Shown: positions 47,208 to 56,779 of the stretch, piece after piece
How the letters are laid out: every line of letters begins with the position of its first letter
Position numbering within the stretch: position 1 is the stretch's first letter
From: Prolixibacter sp. NT017
GTDB taxonomy: Bacteria; Bacteroidota; Bacteroidia; Bacteroidales; Prolixibacteraceae
Direction: 5' to 3'
Assembly: GCF_009617875.1 (NCBI RefSeq)
Contig: NZ_BLAV01000001.1
Location: 496,001-560,000 of the forward strand
DNA: 64,000 bases
Translations under genes and position numbers: made by a program
The notes under the pieces: generated by a model
What the model was told of the DNA's origin: nothing
Databases searched by the model: none
What the model saw: only the letters and a program-made list of their open reading frames with translations

Positions 47208-48941
47208 ATGAAAAAAATGAAGACAAGATATAGTTTATTGCTCACGGTCATCGCGCTGTTGTTTGCCGGTTGGTCGTGCACCGAAAAAGATAATCTTGCG
47301 CCGGAAGGAAACTGGGAGCTAAGTGATCCTGCGATTGTTTCTCCGGCGACGAATTCATCCATCGTTTTGGATGAGAACAAACCTGATTCAACTATCGTCT
47401 TTACCTGGACAGGGGCCTCTTCCACGGCTGGTTTTGGCGTCTATTATTCTGTCGTAATCGATACTGCCGGTTCAACCAGTTTCGATACGCCGATTCTTTC
47501 GGTGAAAGCGGCGAACACGGGTGCCGCACTTACCGCGTCCATTTCGGCCAGTCAGCTGAATGAAGCGATGTCGCTGGCCGGTTATCCGGCGGATGCCGAA
47601 TCGAAAGTGACCTGGGCCGTCGTTGCCAGCTGTTTGAGTAAAAGCACTTACTCCTCGGGCGATTTGCTGGTGACCCGTTTCCAACACGAAATTATTCCGA
47701 CTTCTCTCTATGTTTCAGGAGAAGCTACAGAGACCGGCACGGATTTGTCGAAAGCAATTCCGATGCGCCGTCTGAAGGATGCCAATGGAAACGGACTGAA
47801 CCGTTACGAAGCTTACACTCATCTGGATAAAGGAAAAGCCTTTAAATTCTTCAGCGCTACGAGTCTGCCGGCTCATCAATATGGTGGTTCTGACGGAAAC
47901 CTGGTGAAATCAGGTACCGCGATTGTTGCTCCCGATTCAGCTGTTTACCGTATCTCGGTTGATTTGGATAACAACACCTATTCATTACTGAAAATTGACA
48001 AATGGAGTATTGTTGGTGGTATCATCGATGGCGGTTGGGGAGGTGACGAACCTCTGCAATACCAGGGCGGCGGTGTCTGGAAAGGCAGCATCAATCTGCT
48101 CGATAAAGGTGGATTTGTATTCCGCGCTAACGGCGACTGGGGCTATCTGCTGAAGCACATTGTCGGTACTGATAATTCGCTCATCATGGAATCGGAAGGA
48201 AATGAGCTGGGTATCTCATTCGAGGATGACCAGTCAACGTTGTCGGGGCAGTGCATCTTCACGCTCGACTTGTCCAACGATCCGTATACCTACACCATTG
48301 AGCGTGATCCGAATGCTGCTGGTCCGGTTGCGACACCAGATCACCTTTATCTGTTCGCTGATGGAACAATGATGAAGGAATTGACCAAAGATGGTGATAC
48401 CTTTACTTCGGGTACTTATCTGGCATTGCAAAGTGGCGTAGCGTATACCCTGAACAGTGCATCCGATGGTTCGGGAACCAGTTACGCGTTGAGCGGAAAT
48501 GTGGGTGCTTCTGATAATCCTACTGCTGATAAGGTGGCCGGAACTTCTGATTTGTCAGAAAGCGCCGATGGTATGACGGTTGAACAAGACCAGGCTTACA
48601 TGCTGAACATTGATTTCTCTTCAGCGAAAGCGAGCTGGTATTATTACAACATGAAGTTGTTCCACTGGTCGAACTGGGATACGCGCGATGAGTTTGTGAT
48701 GACTTACGTTCATCCTTATACCTTTACGGTAACAACAGACCTGAAAGCAGGTTACCTGATGAAATTCAACTCGCCGTGGGACGTGCAGTTCGGAGCAGAC
48801 GATCCTTCTGCATTGAGTGGTACGATGACCAATAACGGTGGTGAAAACTTTGATAACCTGACAGCTGATGGTAACTATACGGCAACGATTGTTGTGAGTG
48901 ATGACTATCAAACAGGAACTTACCAGTTTGTCAAAAACTAA
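47208..48941 (+). CDS. SusE/SusF-like surface glycan-binding lipoprotein
   Basis: The 577-residue product has a lipobox (LLFAGWSC) and an N-terminal SusE-type Ig-like domain (LSDPAIVSPATNSSIVLDEN, FTWTGASSTAGFGVYYSVVI). Repeated beta-sandwich modules follow, rich in surface aromatics (KWSIVGGIIDGGWGGDEPLQ; ANGDWGYLLKHI). It probably binds the target glycan at the cell surface. It lies 136 bp after SusD and before the GH30 genes, with a terminator after it. MKTRYS at 47217 is an alternative start. Confidence 0.85.
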   Translation: MKKMKTRYSLLLTVIALLFAGWSCTEKDNLAPEGNWELSDPAIVSPATNSSIVLDENKPDSTIVFTWTGASSTAGFGVYYSVVIDTAGSTSFDTPILSVKAANTGAALTASISASQLNEAMSLAGYPADAESKVTWAVVASCLSKSTYSSGDLLVTRFQHEIIPTSLYVSGEATETGTDLSKAIPMRRLKDANGNGLNRYEAYTHLDKGKAFKFFSATSLPAHQYGGSDGNLVKSGTAIVAPDSAVYRISVDLDNNTYSLLKIDKWSIVGGIIDGGWGGDEPLQYQGGGVWKGSINLLDKGGFVFRANGDWGYLLKHIVGTDNSLIMESEGNELGISFEDDQSTLSGQCIFTLDLSNDPYTYTIERDPNAAGPVATPDHLYLFADGTMMKELTKDGDTFTSGTYLALQSGVAYTLNSASDGSGTSYALSGNVGASDNPTADKVAGTSDLSESADGMTVEQDQAYMLNIDFSSAKASWYYYNMKLFHWSNWDTRDEFVMTYVHPYTFTVTTDLKAGYLMKFNSPWDVQFGADDPSALSGTMTNNGGENFDNLTADGNYTATIVVSDDYQTGTYQFVKN

Positions 48942-48953
48942 ACTAAAATAAAG

Positions 48954-48975
48954 CCAGGTGGTTTCGGCCACCTGG
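48954..48975 (+). terminator. Hairpin between the SusE-like gene and GH30
   Basis: A perfect 8-bp stem (CCAGGTGG with CCACCTGG) and 6-nt loop, with a weak T run (TTCCTT). It may attenuate transcription into the GH30 genes rather than stop it, since GH30 starts 16 bp later. Confidence 0.65.
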
Positions 48976-48991
48976 TTCCTTAACGAATTGA

Positions 48992-50440
48992 ATGATGGTT
49001 GGAAAGAGAAAATTAACGGTTGGATTGGCTGCATTGTTGACATTGAGTGTGATGGGATGGCGGTGTAACGACAAAAAAGAGGCAACTCCCGCACCTCCGC
49101 CACCTCCTTCGGTGCCGGTAGATGTAGCTTTCTATCTGACTAAGCCTGATAAATCGGTGTTGTTTTCACCGCAGGAAAACAGTTTAACCGAGTCGACGAA
49201 TAGTAATTTGCCAACGATTGAAATTGATCCATCGACAACATTTCAGACCATGGATGGCTTTGGTTTCGCGCTAACCGGCGGAAGTGCCATGCATCTTTAC
49301 AACATGTCGGCTGCCAAACGACATGCTTTGCTGACAGAGTTGTTCGATGATAACGATAACAATATCGGTATCAGTTACCTTCGTATCAGCATCGGAGCTT
49401 CCGATTTGGATGCTTCCGTATTTTCATACGACGATTTGCCTTCCGGTCAAACGGATGTCAACATGGACCATTTTTCGTTGGCTCCCGACCGGCAATACCT
49501 GATTCCGGTTCTGAAAGAGATTCTGACAATCAATCCAAATATCAAAATACTGGGTTCGCCCTGGTCGGCGCCATTGTGGATGAAAACCAACAATAATTCC
49601 GTCGGCGGTAGTCTGAAACCTGAATATTACGATGCATACGCGAAATATTTCGTGAAGTATATTGAAGGGATGGCGCAGGAAGGAATTACCATCGATGCCA
49701 TTACCATTCAGAATGAGCCGCTGCATGACGGAAACAATCCGAGTATGTATATGCCGGCCACGGAACAGGCGGCGTTTATTAAAACGAGCCTTGGACCTGC
49801 GTTTAAAGCAGCAGGAATTCAAACAAAAATTATTGTTTACGATCATAATTGCGACCGGACCGATTACCCGGCAGAAATATACAACGATGCTGATGCCTCG
49901 CAATATGTTGATGGTGCAGCGTTCCATCTTTATGCCGGTTCTATTAACAGTCTGGCTGCTTTGCATAACAGCTATCCTGATAAGAACCTGTACTTTACAG
50001 AGCAGTGGATTGGTGCTCCGGGGGACTTCCCGAGTGATTTGAAATGGCATACCCGGGAATTAATCATCGGCGCAAGCCGGAACTGGTGCAAAACCGTTCT
50101 GGAATGGAACCTGGCAGCGAATTCAAGCCTGGAACCACACACCGATGGAGGTTGTTCGCAGTGTTTGGGAGCGTTAACCATCGACGGTGACAATGTGAAG
50201 AGGAATCCGGCCTACTACATCATTGCTCATGCGTCCAAATTTGTTCGTCCTGGCTCGAAACGTATCTCGAGCAGTCAACCCGGTAACTTGCCCAACGTGG
50301 CCTTCAAAACACCCGATGGTTCAACTGTACTGATTGTTTTGAACGATGCTTCGGTTACCCAGGCATTCAATGTGAAACTCGGCGAAGAAACAGTGTGCAG
50401 CACACTTGCAGGAGGCGCTGTGGGAACATATATTTGGTAA
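48992..50440 (+). CDS. GH30 glycoside hydrolase, first copy
   Basis: The 482-residue lipoprotein-like protein has a leader with Cys near residue 25 (VMGWRCND) and a proline spacer. GH30 features follow: TMDGFGFALTGGSA, ISYLRISIGASD and LGSPWSAPLWMKTN. The acid/base is Glu242 in TIQNEPL and the nucleophile Glu337 in FTEQW. It is likely an exo- or endo-beta-glucanase (GH30_1 or GH30_3) acting on the PUL substrate. The second GH30 follows by 21 bp. Confidence 0.92.
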   Translation: MMVGKRKLTVGLAALLTLSVMGWRCNDKKEATPAPPPPPSVPVDVAFYLTKPDKSVLFSPQENSLTESTNSNLPTIEIDPSTTFQTMDGFGFALTGGSAMHLYNMSAAKRHALLTELFDDNDNNIGISYLRISIGASDLDASVFSYDDLPSGQTDVNMDHFSLAPDRQYLIPVLKEILTINPNIKILGSPWSAPLWMKTNNNSVGGSLKPEYYDAYAKYFVKYIEGMAQEGITIDAITIQNEPLHDGNNPSMYMPATEQAAFIKTSLGPAFKAAGIQTKIIVYDHNCDRTDYPAEIYNDADASQYVDGAAFHLYAGSINSLAALHNSYPDKNLYFTEQWIGAPGDFPSDLKWHTRELIIGASRNWCKTVLEWNLAANSSLEPHTDGGCSQCLGALTIDGDNVKRNPAYYIIAHASKFVRPGSKRISSSQPGNLPNVAFKTPDGSTVLIVLNDASVTQAFNVKLGEETVCSTLAGGAVGTYIW

Positions 50441-50461
50441 TCGAACAATAAATAAAACCAG

Positions 50462-51922
50462 ATGAAGTACTCCTTAATAATTGTTACTGTCTTTTGGGCC
50501 TGGTCGTGCGCTCAGCCAGTTCAGGAAAAGAAAGACACGACCGCACCTGATTTTTCGACCAGCGGAAAGAAAATTGAGGTATTCACTACGGCGAAAGATA
50601 CCAATCTGCGCCTGGCTCATACCGGTGAATCGAGCTTTCAGAAAGCTATTCAACCCAAAGAAACGGAAATTTCCATTTTCGTTAATCCGAAGAAGTCTTT
50701 CCAGTCATTCCTGGGAATCGGTGGTGCAATTACTGACGCTTCGGCAGAGGTGTTTGCTCAGCTTCCGGCTGATAAACAGAAGGAATTGTTGGCGGCTTAT
50801 TACGGAAAAAGTGGTATCGATTATTCGCTGATGCGGACGAATATTGGTAGTTGCGACTTTAGTAGCGAGAGTTACACTTACGTGGAAGATGGGGATAAAG
50901 ATCTGAAAACTTTCTCGGTAGCTCATGATATGAAATACCGTATTCCGATGATTAAAAGAGCGATTGCCGAGGCTGGCGGTCATATGGTTTTGTTTGCCAG
51001 CCCGTGGAGTCCGCCGGCTTTCATGAAAAGCAACAAGAGTTTGCTGCACGGCGGAAAATTGCTTCCGGAGTATGATCAGGCGTGGGCCAACTACTATGTG
51101 AAGTTTATTCAGGCATACCAAAAACGAGGAATTCCGATTTGGGGAATTACCATTCAAAACGAGCCAATGGCTGTGCAGACGTGGGAGTCATGTGTATATA
51201 CAGCTGCTGAAGAAAGGGATTTCCTGAAAAACTTCCTCGGTCCGACCATGGAAAAAGCAGGCTTTGGAGATAAGAAAATCATTGTCTGGGACCACAATCG
51301 TGATTTGATGGTCGACCGCGCCAACACCATTTTCGGTGATCCGGATGCGGCTAAATATGCCTGGGGAATGGGAATGCACTGGTACGAAACCTGGACCGGC
51401 GCGAAACCCAAATGGGACAATGAGCAAGTAGTGAAGGAATCTTATCCTGATAAGAACCTGTTGTTCACCGAAGGGTGTAACGAGGCATTTACGCCGGAAG
51501 AATACCAGCGCTGGTCTAATGCCGAGCGTTACGGGAGCAATATGATTCACGATTTCAACAACGGAACGGTAGGCTGGACAGACTGGAATATTCTCCTCGA
51601 TCAGAATGGCGGCCCGAATCATGTGGGCAACTTCTGTTTCGCGCCCGTACATGCCGATACCCGAACCGGCGAACTGAATTTCACGCCGGCTTATTATTAC
51701 ATCGGTCATTTCTCCAAATTCATTCATCCGGGAGCGAAGCGCATCAGTACGGCTTCCAGCCGGAGTACACTGCTCAGTACTTCTTTCATGAATAAAGACG
51801 GAAAGATGGCCACGGTGGTGATGAATGGTTCCGACAGCCCGGTTACTTACAACCTGATTGTAGGACAAGCGGAAACACACCTGGAAATACCGGCGCATGC
51901 CATTCAAACGCTGGTGTACTAA
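50462..51922 (+). CDS. GH30 glycoside hydrolase, second copy
   Basis: The 486-residue lipoprotein (lipobox VFWAWSCAQP) has LGIGGAITDASAEVF, MRTNIGSCDFSSESYTYVED, FASPWSPPAFMKSN, the acid/base Glu234 in TIQNEPM and the nucleophile Glu337 in FTEGC. The ASPWSPP and NIGSCDFS patterns are those of the beta-1,6-glucanase/glucosylceramidase branch. The two GH30 proteins are clearly different in sequence, so they are not a recent tandem duplication and may act on different bonds or chain lengths. A terminator follows. Confidence 0.92.
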   Translation: MKYSLIIVTVFWAWSCAQPVQEKKDTTAPDFSTSGKKIEVFTTAKDTNLRLAHTGESSFQKAIQPKETEISIFVNPKKSFQSFLGIGGAITDASAEVFAQLPADKQKELLAAYYGKSGIDYSLMRTNIGSCDFSSESYTYVEDGDKDLKTFSVAHDMKYRIPMIKRAIAEAGGHMVLFASPWSPPAFMKSNKSLLHGGKLLPEYDQAWANYYVKFIQAYQKRGIPIWGITIQNEPMAVQTWESCVYTAAEERDFLKNFLGPTMEKAGFGDKKIIVWDHNRDLMVDRANTIFGDPDAAKYAWGMGMHWYETWTGAKPKWDNEQVVKESYPDKNLLFTEGCNEAFTPEEYQRWSNAERYGSNMIHDFNNGTVGWTDWNILLDQNGGPNHVGNFCFAPVHADTRTGELNFTPAYYYIGHFSKFIHPGAKRISTASSRSTLLSTSFMNKDGKMATVVMNGSDSPVTYNLIVGQAETHLEIPAHAIQTLVY

Positions 51923-51961
51923 GTATATGTAGACAAACAGGATTTCATAGGTTTGCAAGTC

Positions 51962-52006
51962 AGCTGACGACGGATATCGAAGTATCTGTTGTCAGCTTTT
52001 TTTTTC
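51962..52006 (+). terminator. Terminator at the end of the PUL
   Basis: A 10-bp stem with one G:T pair (AGCTGACGAC with GTTGTCAGCT) runs into a long T tract. Confidence 0.88.
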
Positions 52007-52238
52007 CACTGGAGGATAATTTTTTACCTAAAACATAGATTTTAACGGGAGAGAACTGATTTATAGAAGATTATTTTCCAATTGGTGTAGGGTAAAATTC
52101 GTCTCATGCGGTACACTGAAAAAATGTAGCATTTGCTGAGAATAACTCACTGTTAAATGGTTGTTTGCCGACGACGGAGCTGAGACTCTTCAAATGCTGC
52201 ATCTTTTGAATTATTTGTAGTCGAACTTAAAATCAGTT

Positions 52239-52898
52239 GTGATGAAAAAAACGAGTTTCTTTATTGCATTCCTTGCAATAGCCGCACTAATTATCGTAAC
52301 CTCCTGTAGCGAAAACCCCTCTGTATCTGCCGATGAAGTTCAGGCTTCTGAGGTAAAAGCACTCTCTTTAATAATTGATGATGATGGCAATTTAGCTGGT
52401 GACCTGACTGATGAGGAAGTTGCCAGTCTGCAATTCATGATAGAAGAAGAAAAAGTCGCCCGCGATGTTTATCTGGAAATGTTTGACGTTCATGACCTTC
52501 GTGTATTCGACAATGTTTCGAAAAGTGAACAGCGCCATATGGATGCCGTCCTTTTTCTGATTGATGGTTATAACGTTGTAAATCCGGCTTCCGATGAGCG
52601 TGGTGTATTCGTGAATCCAGATTTACAAAGCCTCTACGATACGTTAGTTGAACAAGGACGCGCTGGAATTGAAGAGGCACTGAAGGTCGGCGCGTTAATT
52701 GAAGAGACTGACATTGTCGATTTGAATAACTGGCTGGAAAAGGTAGAAAATGCCAACGTAGAAATAGTTTATGCCAATTTGCTAAAAGGTTCAACCAATC
52801 ATCTTCGCGCATTCGTCCGCAATCTGGCTTCTTTGGGAATTACTTACGAGCCGCAGGTTATGGATGCCGATGCTTATGATGCGATTATCGGGCAATAA
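52239..52898 (+). CDS. DUF2202 ferritin-like lipoprotein
   Basis: The 219-residue protein has a lipobox (ALIIVTSCSEN) and a DUF2202 domain with MIEEEKVARDVYLEMFDVHD, SKSEQRHMDAVLFLID and TNHLRAFVRNL. The E-x-x-A-R-D and E-x-x-H patterns suggest a ferritin-like four-helix bundle with metal ligands. Function is not established. It lies alone between two terminators. Confidence 0.88.
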   Translation: MMKKTSFFIAFLAIAALIIVTSCSENPSVSADEVQASEVKALSLIIDDDGNLAGDLTDEEVASLQFMIEEEKVARDVYLEMFDVHDLRVFDNVSKSEQRHMDAVLFLIDGYNVVNPASDERGVFVNPDLQSLYDTLVEQGRAGIEEALKVGALIEETDIVDLNNWLEKVENANVEIVYANLLKGSTNHLRAFVRNLASLGITYEPQVMDADAYDAIIGQ

Positions 52899-52987
52899 TA
52901 TTTTACCGCCCGCAACATTTCATCGATAAATATTTCAGGGCTTTCATTGAACACTGAGCTAATAGCTTTCTTCATAGGTTTGGAAAT

Positions 52988-53042
52988 AAATAGCTGGCTA
53001 TTGACGGTACTTGATATCATAGCAGCAGTCAGCTATTTTTTT
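52988..53042 (+). terminator. Terminator after the DUF2202 gene
   Basis: A 9-bp stem (AAATAGCTG with CAGCTATTT) with a long loop leads into a T tract. The rest of the gap 52899-53234 is AT-rich and empty. Confidence 0.6.
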
Positions 53043-53234
53043 GCTTAATCAACCTTGCATGCGAGTTTTATGTCTTGATTTCTATATGTTTTACAATACA
53101 ATTTGAACGATCTAGCACTTTAATTATTAAATTCAGGAGAAACCGAACCCTCTCCTGTCGTTTAACTGACCAATGCTGATATTCCGATATGCGATGTGGA
53201 GAGGTAAAATTGCATTTAACCTAACTCACTTCCC

Positions 53235-54518
53235 ATGTCGAAGCGAAGAAAAAAACGACCATCGGCGCAGCAACAAAAACAAGCACAAGCCGAACAACGA
53301 AAAAAATTTTACCGGAAAGTCAGGCATTTTTTCACTCTTATTGAAAAGGAACATCTATTCCGACAGATTTCCGAACGTGAATTGCAATACCTCTGGAAGT
53401 TGCGAATGCGTGCGCCAAAAATAAAACCGGAAGACGGTTGTTCTTTATCGGCAAAACATGCGAAAATGATGACCGAAGCTTTATATTATTATCTGGATGA
53501 ATATAAAGTGGATATTTCAGATACTGATTATCAAATTAGCGCGTATGACTATCTGACTACAGGCCTGACTATTTATGCTTTTATTTTGCGAGAGCCAAAT
53601 CCTAATTTTCCGAAAGGTGATAATTTTTTTGAGGAAATGCGACCAATTACGGAAAATCTGTTTGGTGACGAACTTGAGTTGCTGATAAAGACGTTAAAAA
53701 CAAATCTGGGAATGATCTATGATGGAATTGATATCGATCATTATCCGGTTCAGTTCGAATGGAGAGGAGGGCAAAGTGCCCATCGGGGAGTGTTTGCTGC
53801 ATTTATAGTTAGTAGGGTTGCAAATCCAGTCATTCATATCAAAACAGGTGGTTCACGGCGCCCTGCCTACCAGGTAGGTTTTGCTATCGAAGAATTTGTC
53901 CCGCTGAAACTTAAGGCTGAAGTACTACATCTCGAAACAGCAGAATATCCCGAACTATTAAATGTTTATATACAAAGTCATGCACTTCGCCGTTTGAGCG
54001 AGCGGGTGGATTTGTTAGCCCCGGGAGAGCTTCGCTGGTGTATGTATGACTCTCTCGCAGAACCAACGGTTATTCCGTATCGCCATCATTCCTATTTAAT
54101 TGAGTATCGTGTACTGGGATATAAAATCGGTTATCTGGTTGCCGACTTAATGAAAAGGAAGATAATTATTCGGACTTTCCTTCTGGTTACGCAGTGCGGT
54201 ACACCAGAAGAACAAAAATTGTGTTCGAATACCGGTTTGTCCAAAGAAGATATTGCTTATCTGAACTTATGTAAGTTGAGTTCATTTGTCAATTCCGATA
54301 TTTATGAAAATCAAACATTAAAAGTAATGTTTGAAGAGGCTGGCTGCGGTCCTGTACTCGAATTTGCCAAAGACAAAGCTAAAAAACCAGCTAAAAAGAT
54401 TCCCCGGGCTGAACAGATTTTGAACTACTTGAAAGCAGAACCGCCAATGTTGGAATTTGAGCTAAAAAGACATTATGCTCTCCGTAAAGAAGGAAAGTCA
54501 TACATTGCTATTTTATAG
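53235..54518 (+). CDS. Protein of unknown function (427 aa)
   Basis: The product has a very basic start (MSKRRKKRPSAQQQKQAQAE) with a predicted helix, then a soluble mixed domain (CSLSAKHAKMMTEALYYYLD; FEWRGGQSAHRGVFAAFIVS; HALRRLSERVDLLAPGELRW) and a lysine-rich end (KDKAKKPAKKIPRAEQILNY). No signal peptide or membrane segment is visible and I do not recognise the family. The basic N-terminus could contact nucleic acid, which is only a guess. Its 3' end overlaps the convergent hemerythrin-like gene by 6 bp. Confidence 0.75.
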   Translation: MSKRRKKRPSAQQQKQAQAEQRKKFYRKVRHFFTLIEKEHLFRQISERELQYLWKLRMRAPKIKPEDGCSLSAKHAKMMTEALYYYLDEYKVDISDTDYQISAYDYLTTGLTIYAFILREPNPNFPKGDNFFEEMRPITENLFGDELELLIKTLKTNLGMIYDGIDIDHYPVQFEWRGGQSAHRGVFAAFIVSRVANPVIHIKTGGSRRPAYQVGFAIEEFVPLKLKAEVLHLETAEYPELLNVYIQSHALRRLSERVDLLAPGELRWCMYDSLAEPTVIPYRHHSYLIEYRVLGYKIGYLVADLMKRKIIIRTFLLVTQCGTPEEQKLCSNTGLSKEDIAYLNLCKLSSFVNSDIYENQTLKVMFEEAGCGPVLEFAKDKAKKPAKKIPRAEQILNYLKAEPPMLEFELKRHYALRKEGKSYIAIL

Positions 54519-55247
54519 TTTTTGTGGTGTGAACTGGCTCAAATCGTATATACCGAGTTTCTTTTCGAGATCGGCTACTTTTTCCACGACGCTTTCGAAG
54601 CCGTCCTGCCCGAATAGTTCGTGTTCTTTCTTTTCAAAATCTTCCCCCAACGAGTAAAATTCGTTTCTAGAGATAATCTTCCGTAAGGCAGGGAAAAGCA
54701 CCGTGTCTTCCCGGGCTTCGTGCGGACGGTACATCGTATTGAATGATCGCAGCAACTCAATCATCTGTTTCGCATTGTCTTCATTCGAAAGGGAATTCAT
54801 GTTCGCCAGTTGGATGATTTGGGCGGTTACGTCGCGACCAGCTTTGTGCTGTTTACGCAGCGTTGCAACTAAATCAGTCAGCAAGTTGGCCTTTTCGAAA
54901 CGAGGGAACAGGTAGTTTTCCTCCAGCTTTTCGTGGTAATCCTCGATAAAATTCCGAATGATTTGGGCTGAGTTGTTGAGGACCGATACATCGAACGATT
55001 CGCCAGTGGACAAGTGTATTCGGCAGGTATCGTAGATAAGTAGAATCCGGTTCAGTGCGCCGTGTTCACGCATCAGGTCTTCCGGCGGAGCCACATCTTC
55101 GCCTTCTTCCTTTTCGCAACCCGGCAGGAGCCCCAAACCAGCTATTCCGGCAAGTGAGCCTAACAGCAGACCGTTTTTCATGAATTGGCGTCGTTCTTCA
55201 TTCGGCTTTCCGAAAGGATGATTGGATGGTCGGTTGAATTTTTTCAT
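54513..55247 (-). CDS. Hemerythrin HHE-domain protein with Tat-like leader
   Basis: The 244-residue protein has a leader with an E-R-R motif and lipobox-like end (EERRQFMKNGLLLGSLAGIA, then LLPGCEKEE), so it is exported and probably lipid-anchored. The HHE domain has DLMREHGALNRIL, FIEDYHEKLEENYLFPRF, LRKQHKAGRDVTAQI and YRPHEAREDTVLFPAL, giving the His and Glu ligands of a di-iron site. It may bind oxygen or nitric oxide. Its start overlaps the stop of the DoxX gene by 4 bp (ATGA), so the pair is translationally coupled. Confidence 0.9.
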   Translation of the reverse strand: MKKFNRPSNHPFGKPNEERRQFMKNGLLLGSLAGIAGLGLLPGCEKEEGEDVAPPEDLMREHGALNRILLIYDTCRIHLSTGESFDVSVLNNSAQIIRNFIEDYHEKLEENYLFPRFEKANLLTDLVATLRKQHKAGRDVTAQIIQLANMNSLSNEDNAKQMIELLRSFNTMYRPHEAREDTVLFPALRKIISRNEFYSLGEDFEKKEHELFGQDGFESVVEKVADLEKKLGIYDLSQFTPQKL

Positions 55248-55702
55248 GATTTCTGTTTTAATCGTTTTGATAATCGGTAATCGATGGAAATTTTGCCACT
55301 TCCGTAGAGAAGCAGATAGATAAGCAGCACTGTCATGGCAAAGTCCGTGCGGTATTCATGAGCAAAAGTCCAGAATCCTTCGTGCATCAGTATGGGCCAT
55401 TTGGTAGCGACAAAAGCTGTTATCATGATGATGAGCAGTGGAATGGAGGCGATTCGGGTAAATAATCCCGGGAGGATGAGCAGAGCGGAGGCAGTCTCGA
55501 AGACAGCAGTGAGGTAAGCCCAGAATTCGGCATGGCTAAAACCAATTCTCACAAAACGGCCGGTTCCCAGGGCATCTGGGAAAAGAAACTTCTGGATTCC
55601 CTCCGACAGAAAAATGAGCCCGACAGTTAACCTGATGAGAAGTGCGCTGTTGTTGTGTACGGTTACGAGGAGGCGGTTAAGAAGGTTATTCTTTTCTGAC
55701 AT
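55244..55702 (-). CDS. DoxX-family membrane protein
   Basis: I start this at 55702 (MSEKNNLLNRLLVTVHNNSA), giving 152 residues; an upstream start at 55723 adds seven. There are four membrane helices and the DoxX pattern LIRLTVGLIFLSEGIQKFLF, GRFVRIGF and FETASALLILPGLFTRIASI. DoxX proteins are linked to redox and oxidative stress. It is coupled to the hemerythrin-like gene. Confidence 0.88.
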   Translation of the reverse strand: MSEKNNLLNRLLVTVHNNSALLIRLTVGLIFLSEGIQKFLFPDALGTGRFVRIGFSHAEFWAYLTAVFETASALLILPGLFTRIASIPLLIIMITAFVATKWPILMHEGFWTFAHEYRTDFAMTVLLIYLLLYGSGKISIDYRLSKRLKQKS

Positions 55703-55819
55703 AGCAACATGGATGTTTTTCAACGACTGGTCAAATCGTTGTACGCAAGTTGCTTCAGGTGCGATTCATTGTCAGTGGTATAACAGGTTGGCAGGAGATC
55801 TGTTCAGATGTTAGTGTAA

Positions 55820-56779
55820 TTATATATCAAGAGGACTGCGCACAGTGAATCGATTGTTGTTTAGTACTTGCTTGTAAACCATAGTATTCCGGATGTCTTT
55901 GTGTCCCAGTAATCGTTGAACCGTTTCGATGCAATAACCGTCTTCTAAAAGATGAGTGGCAAAGCTATGCCGGAAAGTATAACAGGAAACATGTTTGGAA
56001 ATTCCGGTATGGCGTACCGCTTCTTTTACGGCTTTTTGCAGGTGATTTTCATGAATGTGGTGTTGGAAAAGCTTCTCTGAGCCATTCTCGGTACTCGGTT
56101 TCCCGGAAGGAAAAAGGTATTGCCAGTCCCATTCCATCGCTGCTTCGGGATGTGCTTTTTGGATAGGTTCCGGAAGGTTGGTACCTGCAAAGCCTGGGAT
56201 TAATTTGTTTTCTTCGAATTGGATACTGATTTTTTGGATTTGTCTGGATAATCGTGGAATGAGCAGCGATGGCAACAAGGTCTTTCGTTCCATCTCGTTG
56301 TTTTCGTCCCGGACAATGATTTCTTCTTTCTCTATATTGATATCACGAATACGTAAGCGCAGACATTCGTTCAGTTTCAAACCACTGCCGTAAATTAACG
56401 ACGCCATCAAACGGAACTCTCCCTGCAGGTCGTTCAGAATCTCCTGCACCTCTTCGCGAGTCAAAATCGTTGGTAGTTTTTTCTTGATTTTGAAATGTTT
56501 CGAATGGAAATCATCAAAGGGAATACTCAACACTTTGGTATACAGAAAAACAAGTGCATTGAGTGCCTGGTTGCGGGTCGAGGGGGAAACACTGCGCTTT
56601 TGGCTCAGGTAATCAAGGTATTCAGTTACTTCGGGGGCACCCATCTCCTTCGGGTGTTGCTTGTTGTTGAAGATGATGAAGCGGTATATCCAAGCCAGGT
56701 AACTCTTTTCGGTACTGCTGCTGAAATGGTTTTTGTGGATGATATCCCTGACTTCATCTAAAAACTCAGTGTGCTCCAT
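55820..56779 (-). CDS. intI: Integron integrase (IntI-type tyrosine recombinase), active site altered
   Basis: The 319-residue protein matches IntI in length and text: FLDEVRDIIHKNHFSSSTEK, HPKEMGAPEVTEYLDYLSQK, VSPSTRNQALNALVFLY, the IntI-specific insertion (HPEAAMEWDWQYLFPSGKPS) and the end FTVRSPLDI. Against IntI1 the catalytic set is altered: Arg I (GTGMR) is Lys in YGSGLKLNE, the beta-hairpin Lys region (REGKGSKDR) reads VRDENNEMERK, and the His of HTLRH is Tyr in CYTFRHSF. Arg II, the LLGHKD His and the Tyr of NTMVYKQVL remain. It may be inactive or much impaired. No attI or cassette is visible next to it. Confidence 0.9.
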   Translation of the reverse strand: MEHTEFLDEVRDIIHKNHFSSSTEKSYLAWIYRFIIFNNKQHPKEMGAPEVTEYLDYLSQKRSVSPSTRNQALNALVFLYTKVLSIPFDDFHSKHFKIKKKLPTILTREEVQEILNDLQGEFRLMASLIYGSGLKLNECLRLRIRDINIEKEEIIVRDENNEMERKTLLPSLLIPRLSRQIQKISIQFEENKLIPGFAGTNLPEPIQKAHPEAAMEWDWQYLFPSGKPSTENGSEKLFQHHIHENHLQKAVKEAVRHTGISKHVSCYTFRHSFATHLLEDGYCIETVQRLLGHKDIRNTMVYKQVLNNNRFTVRSPLDI

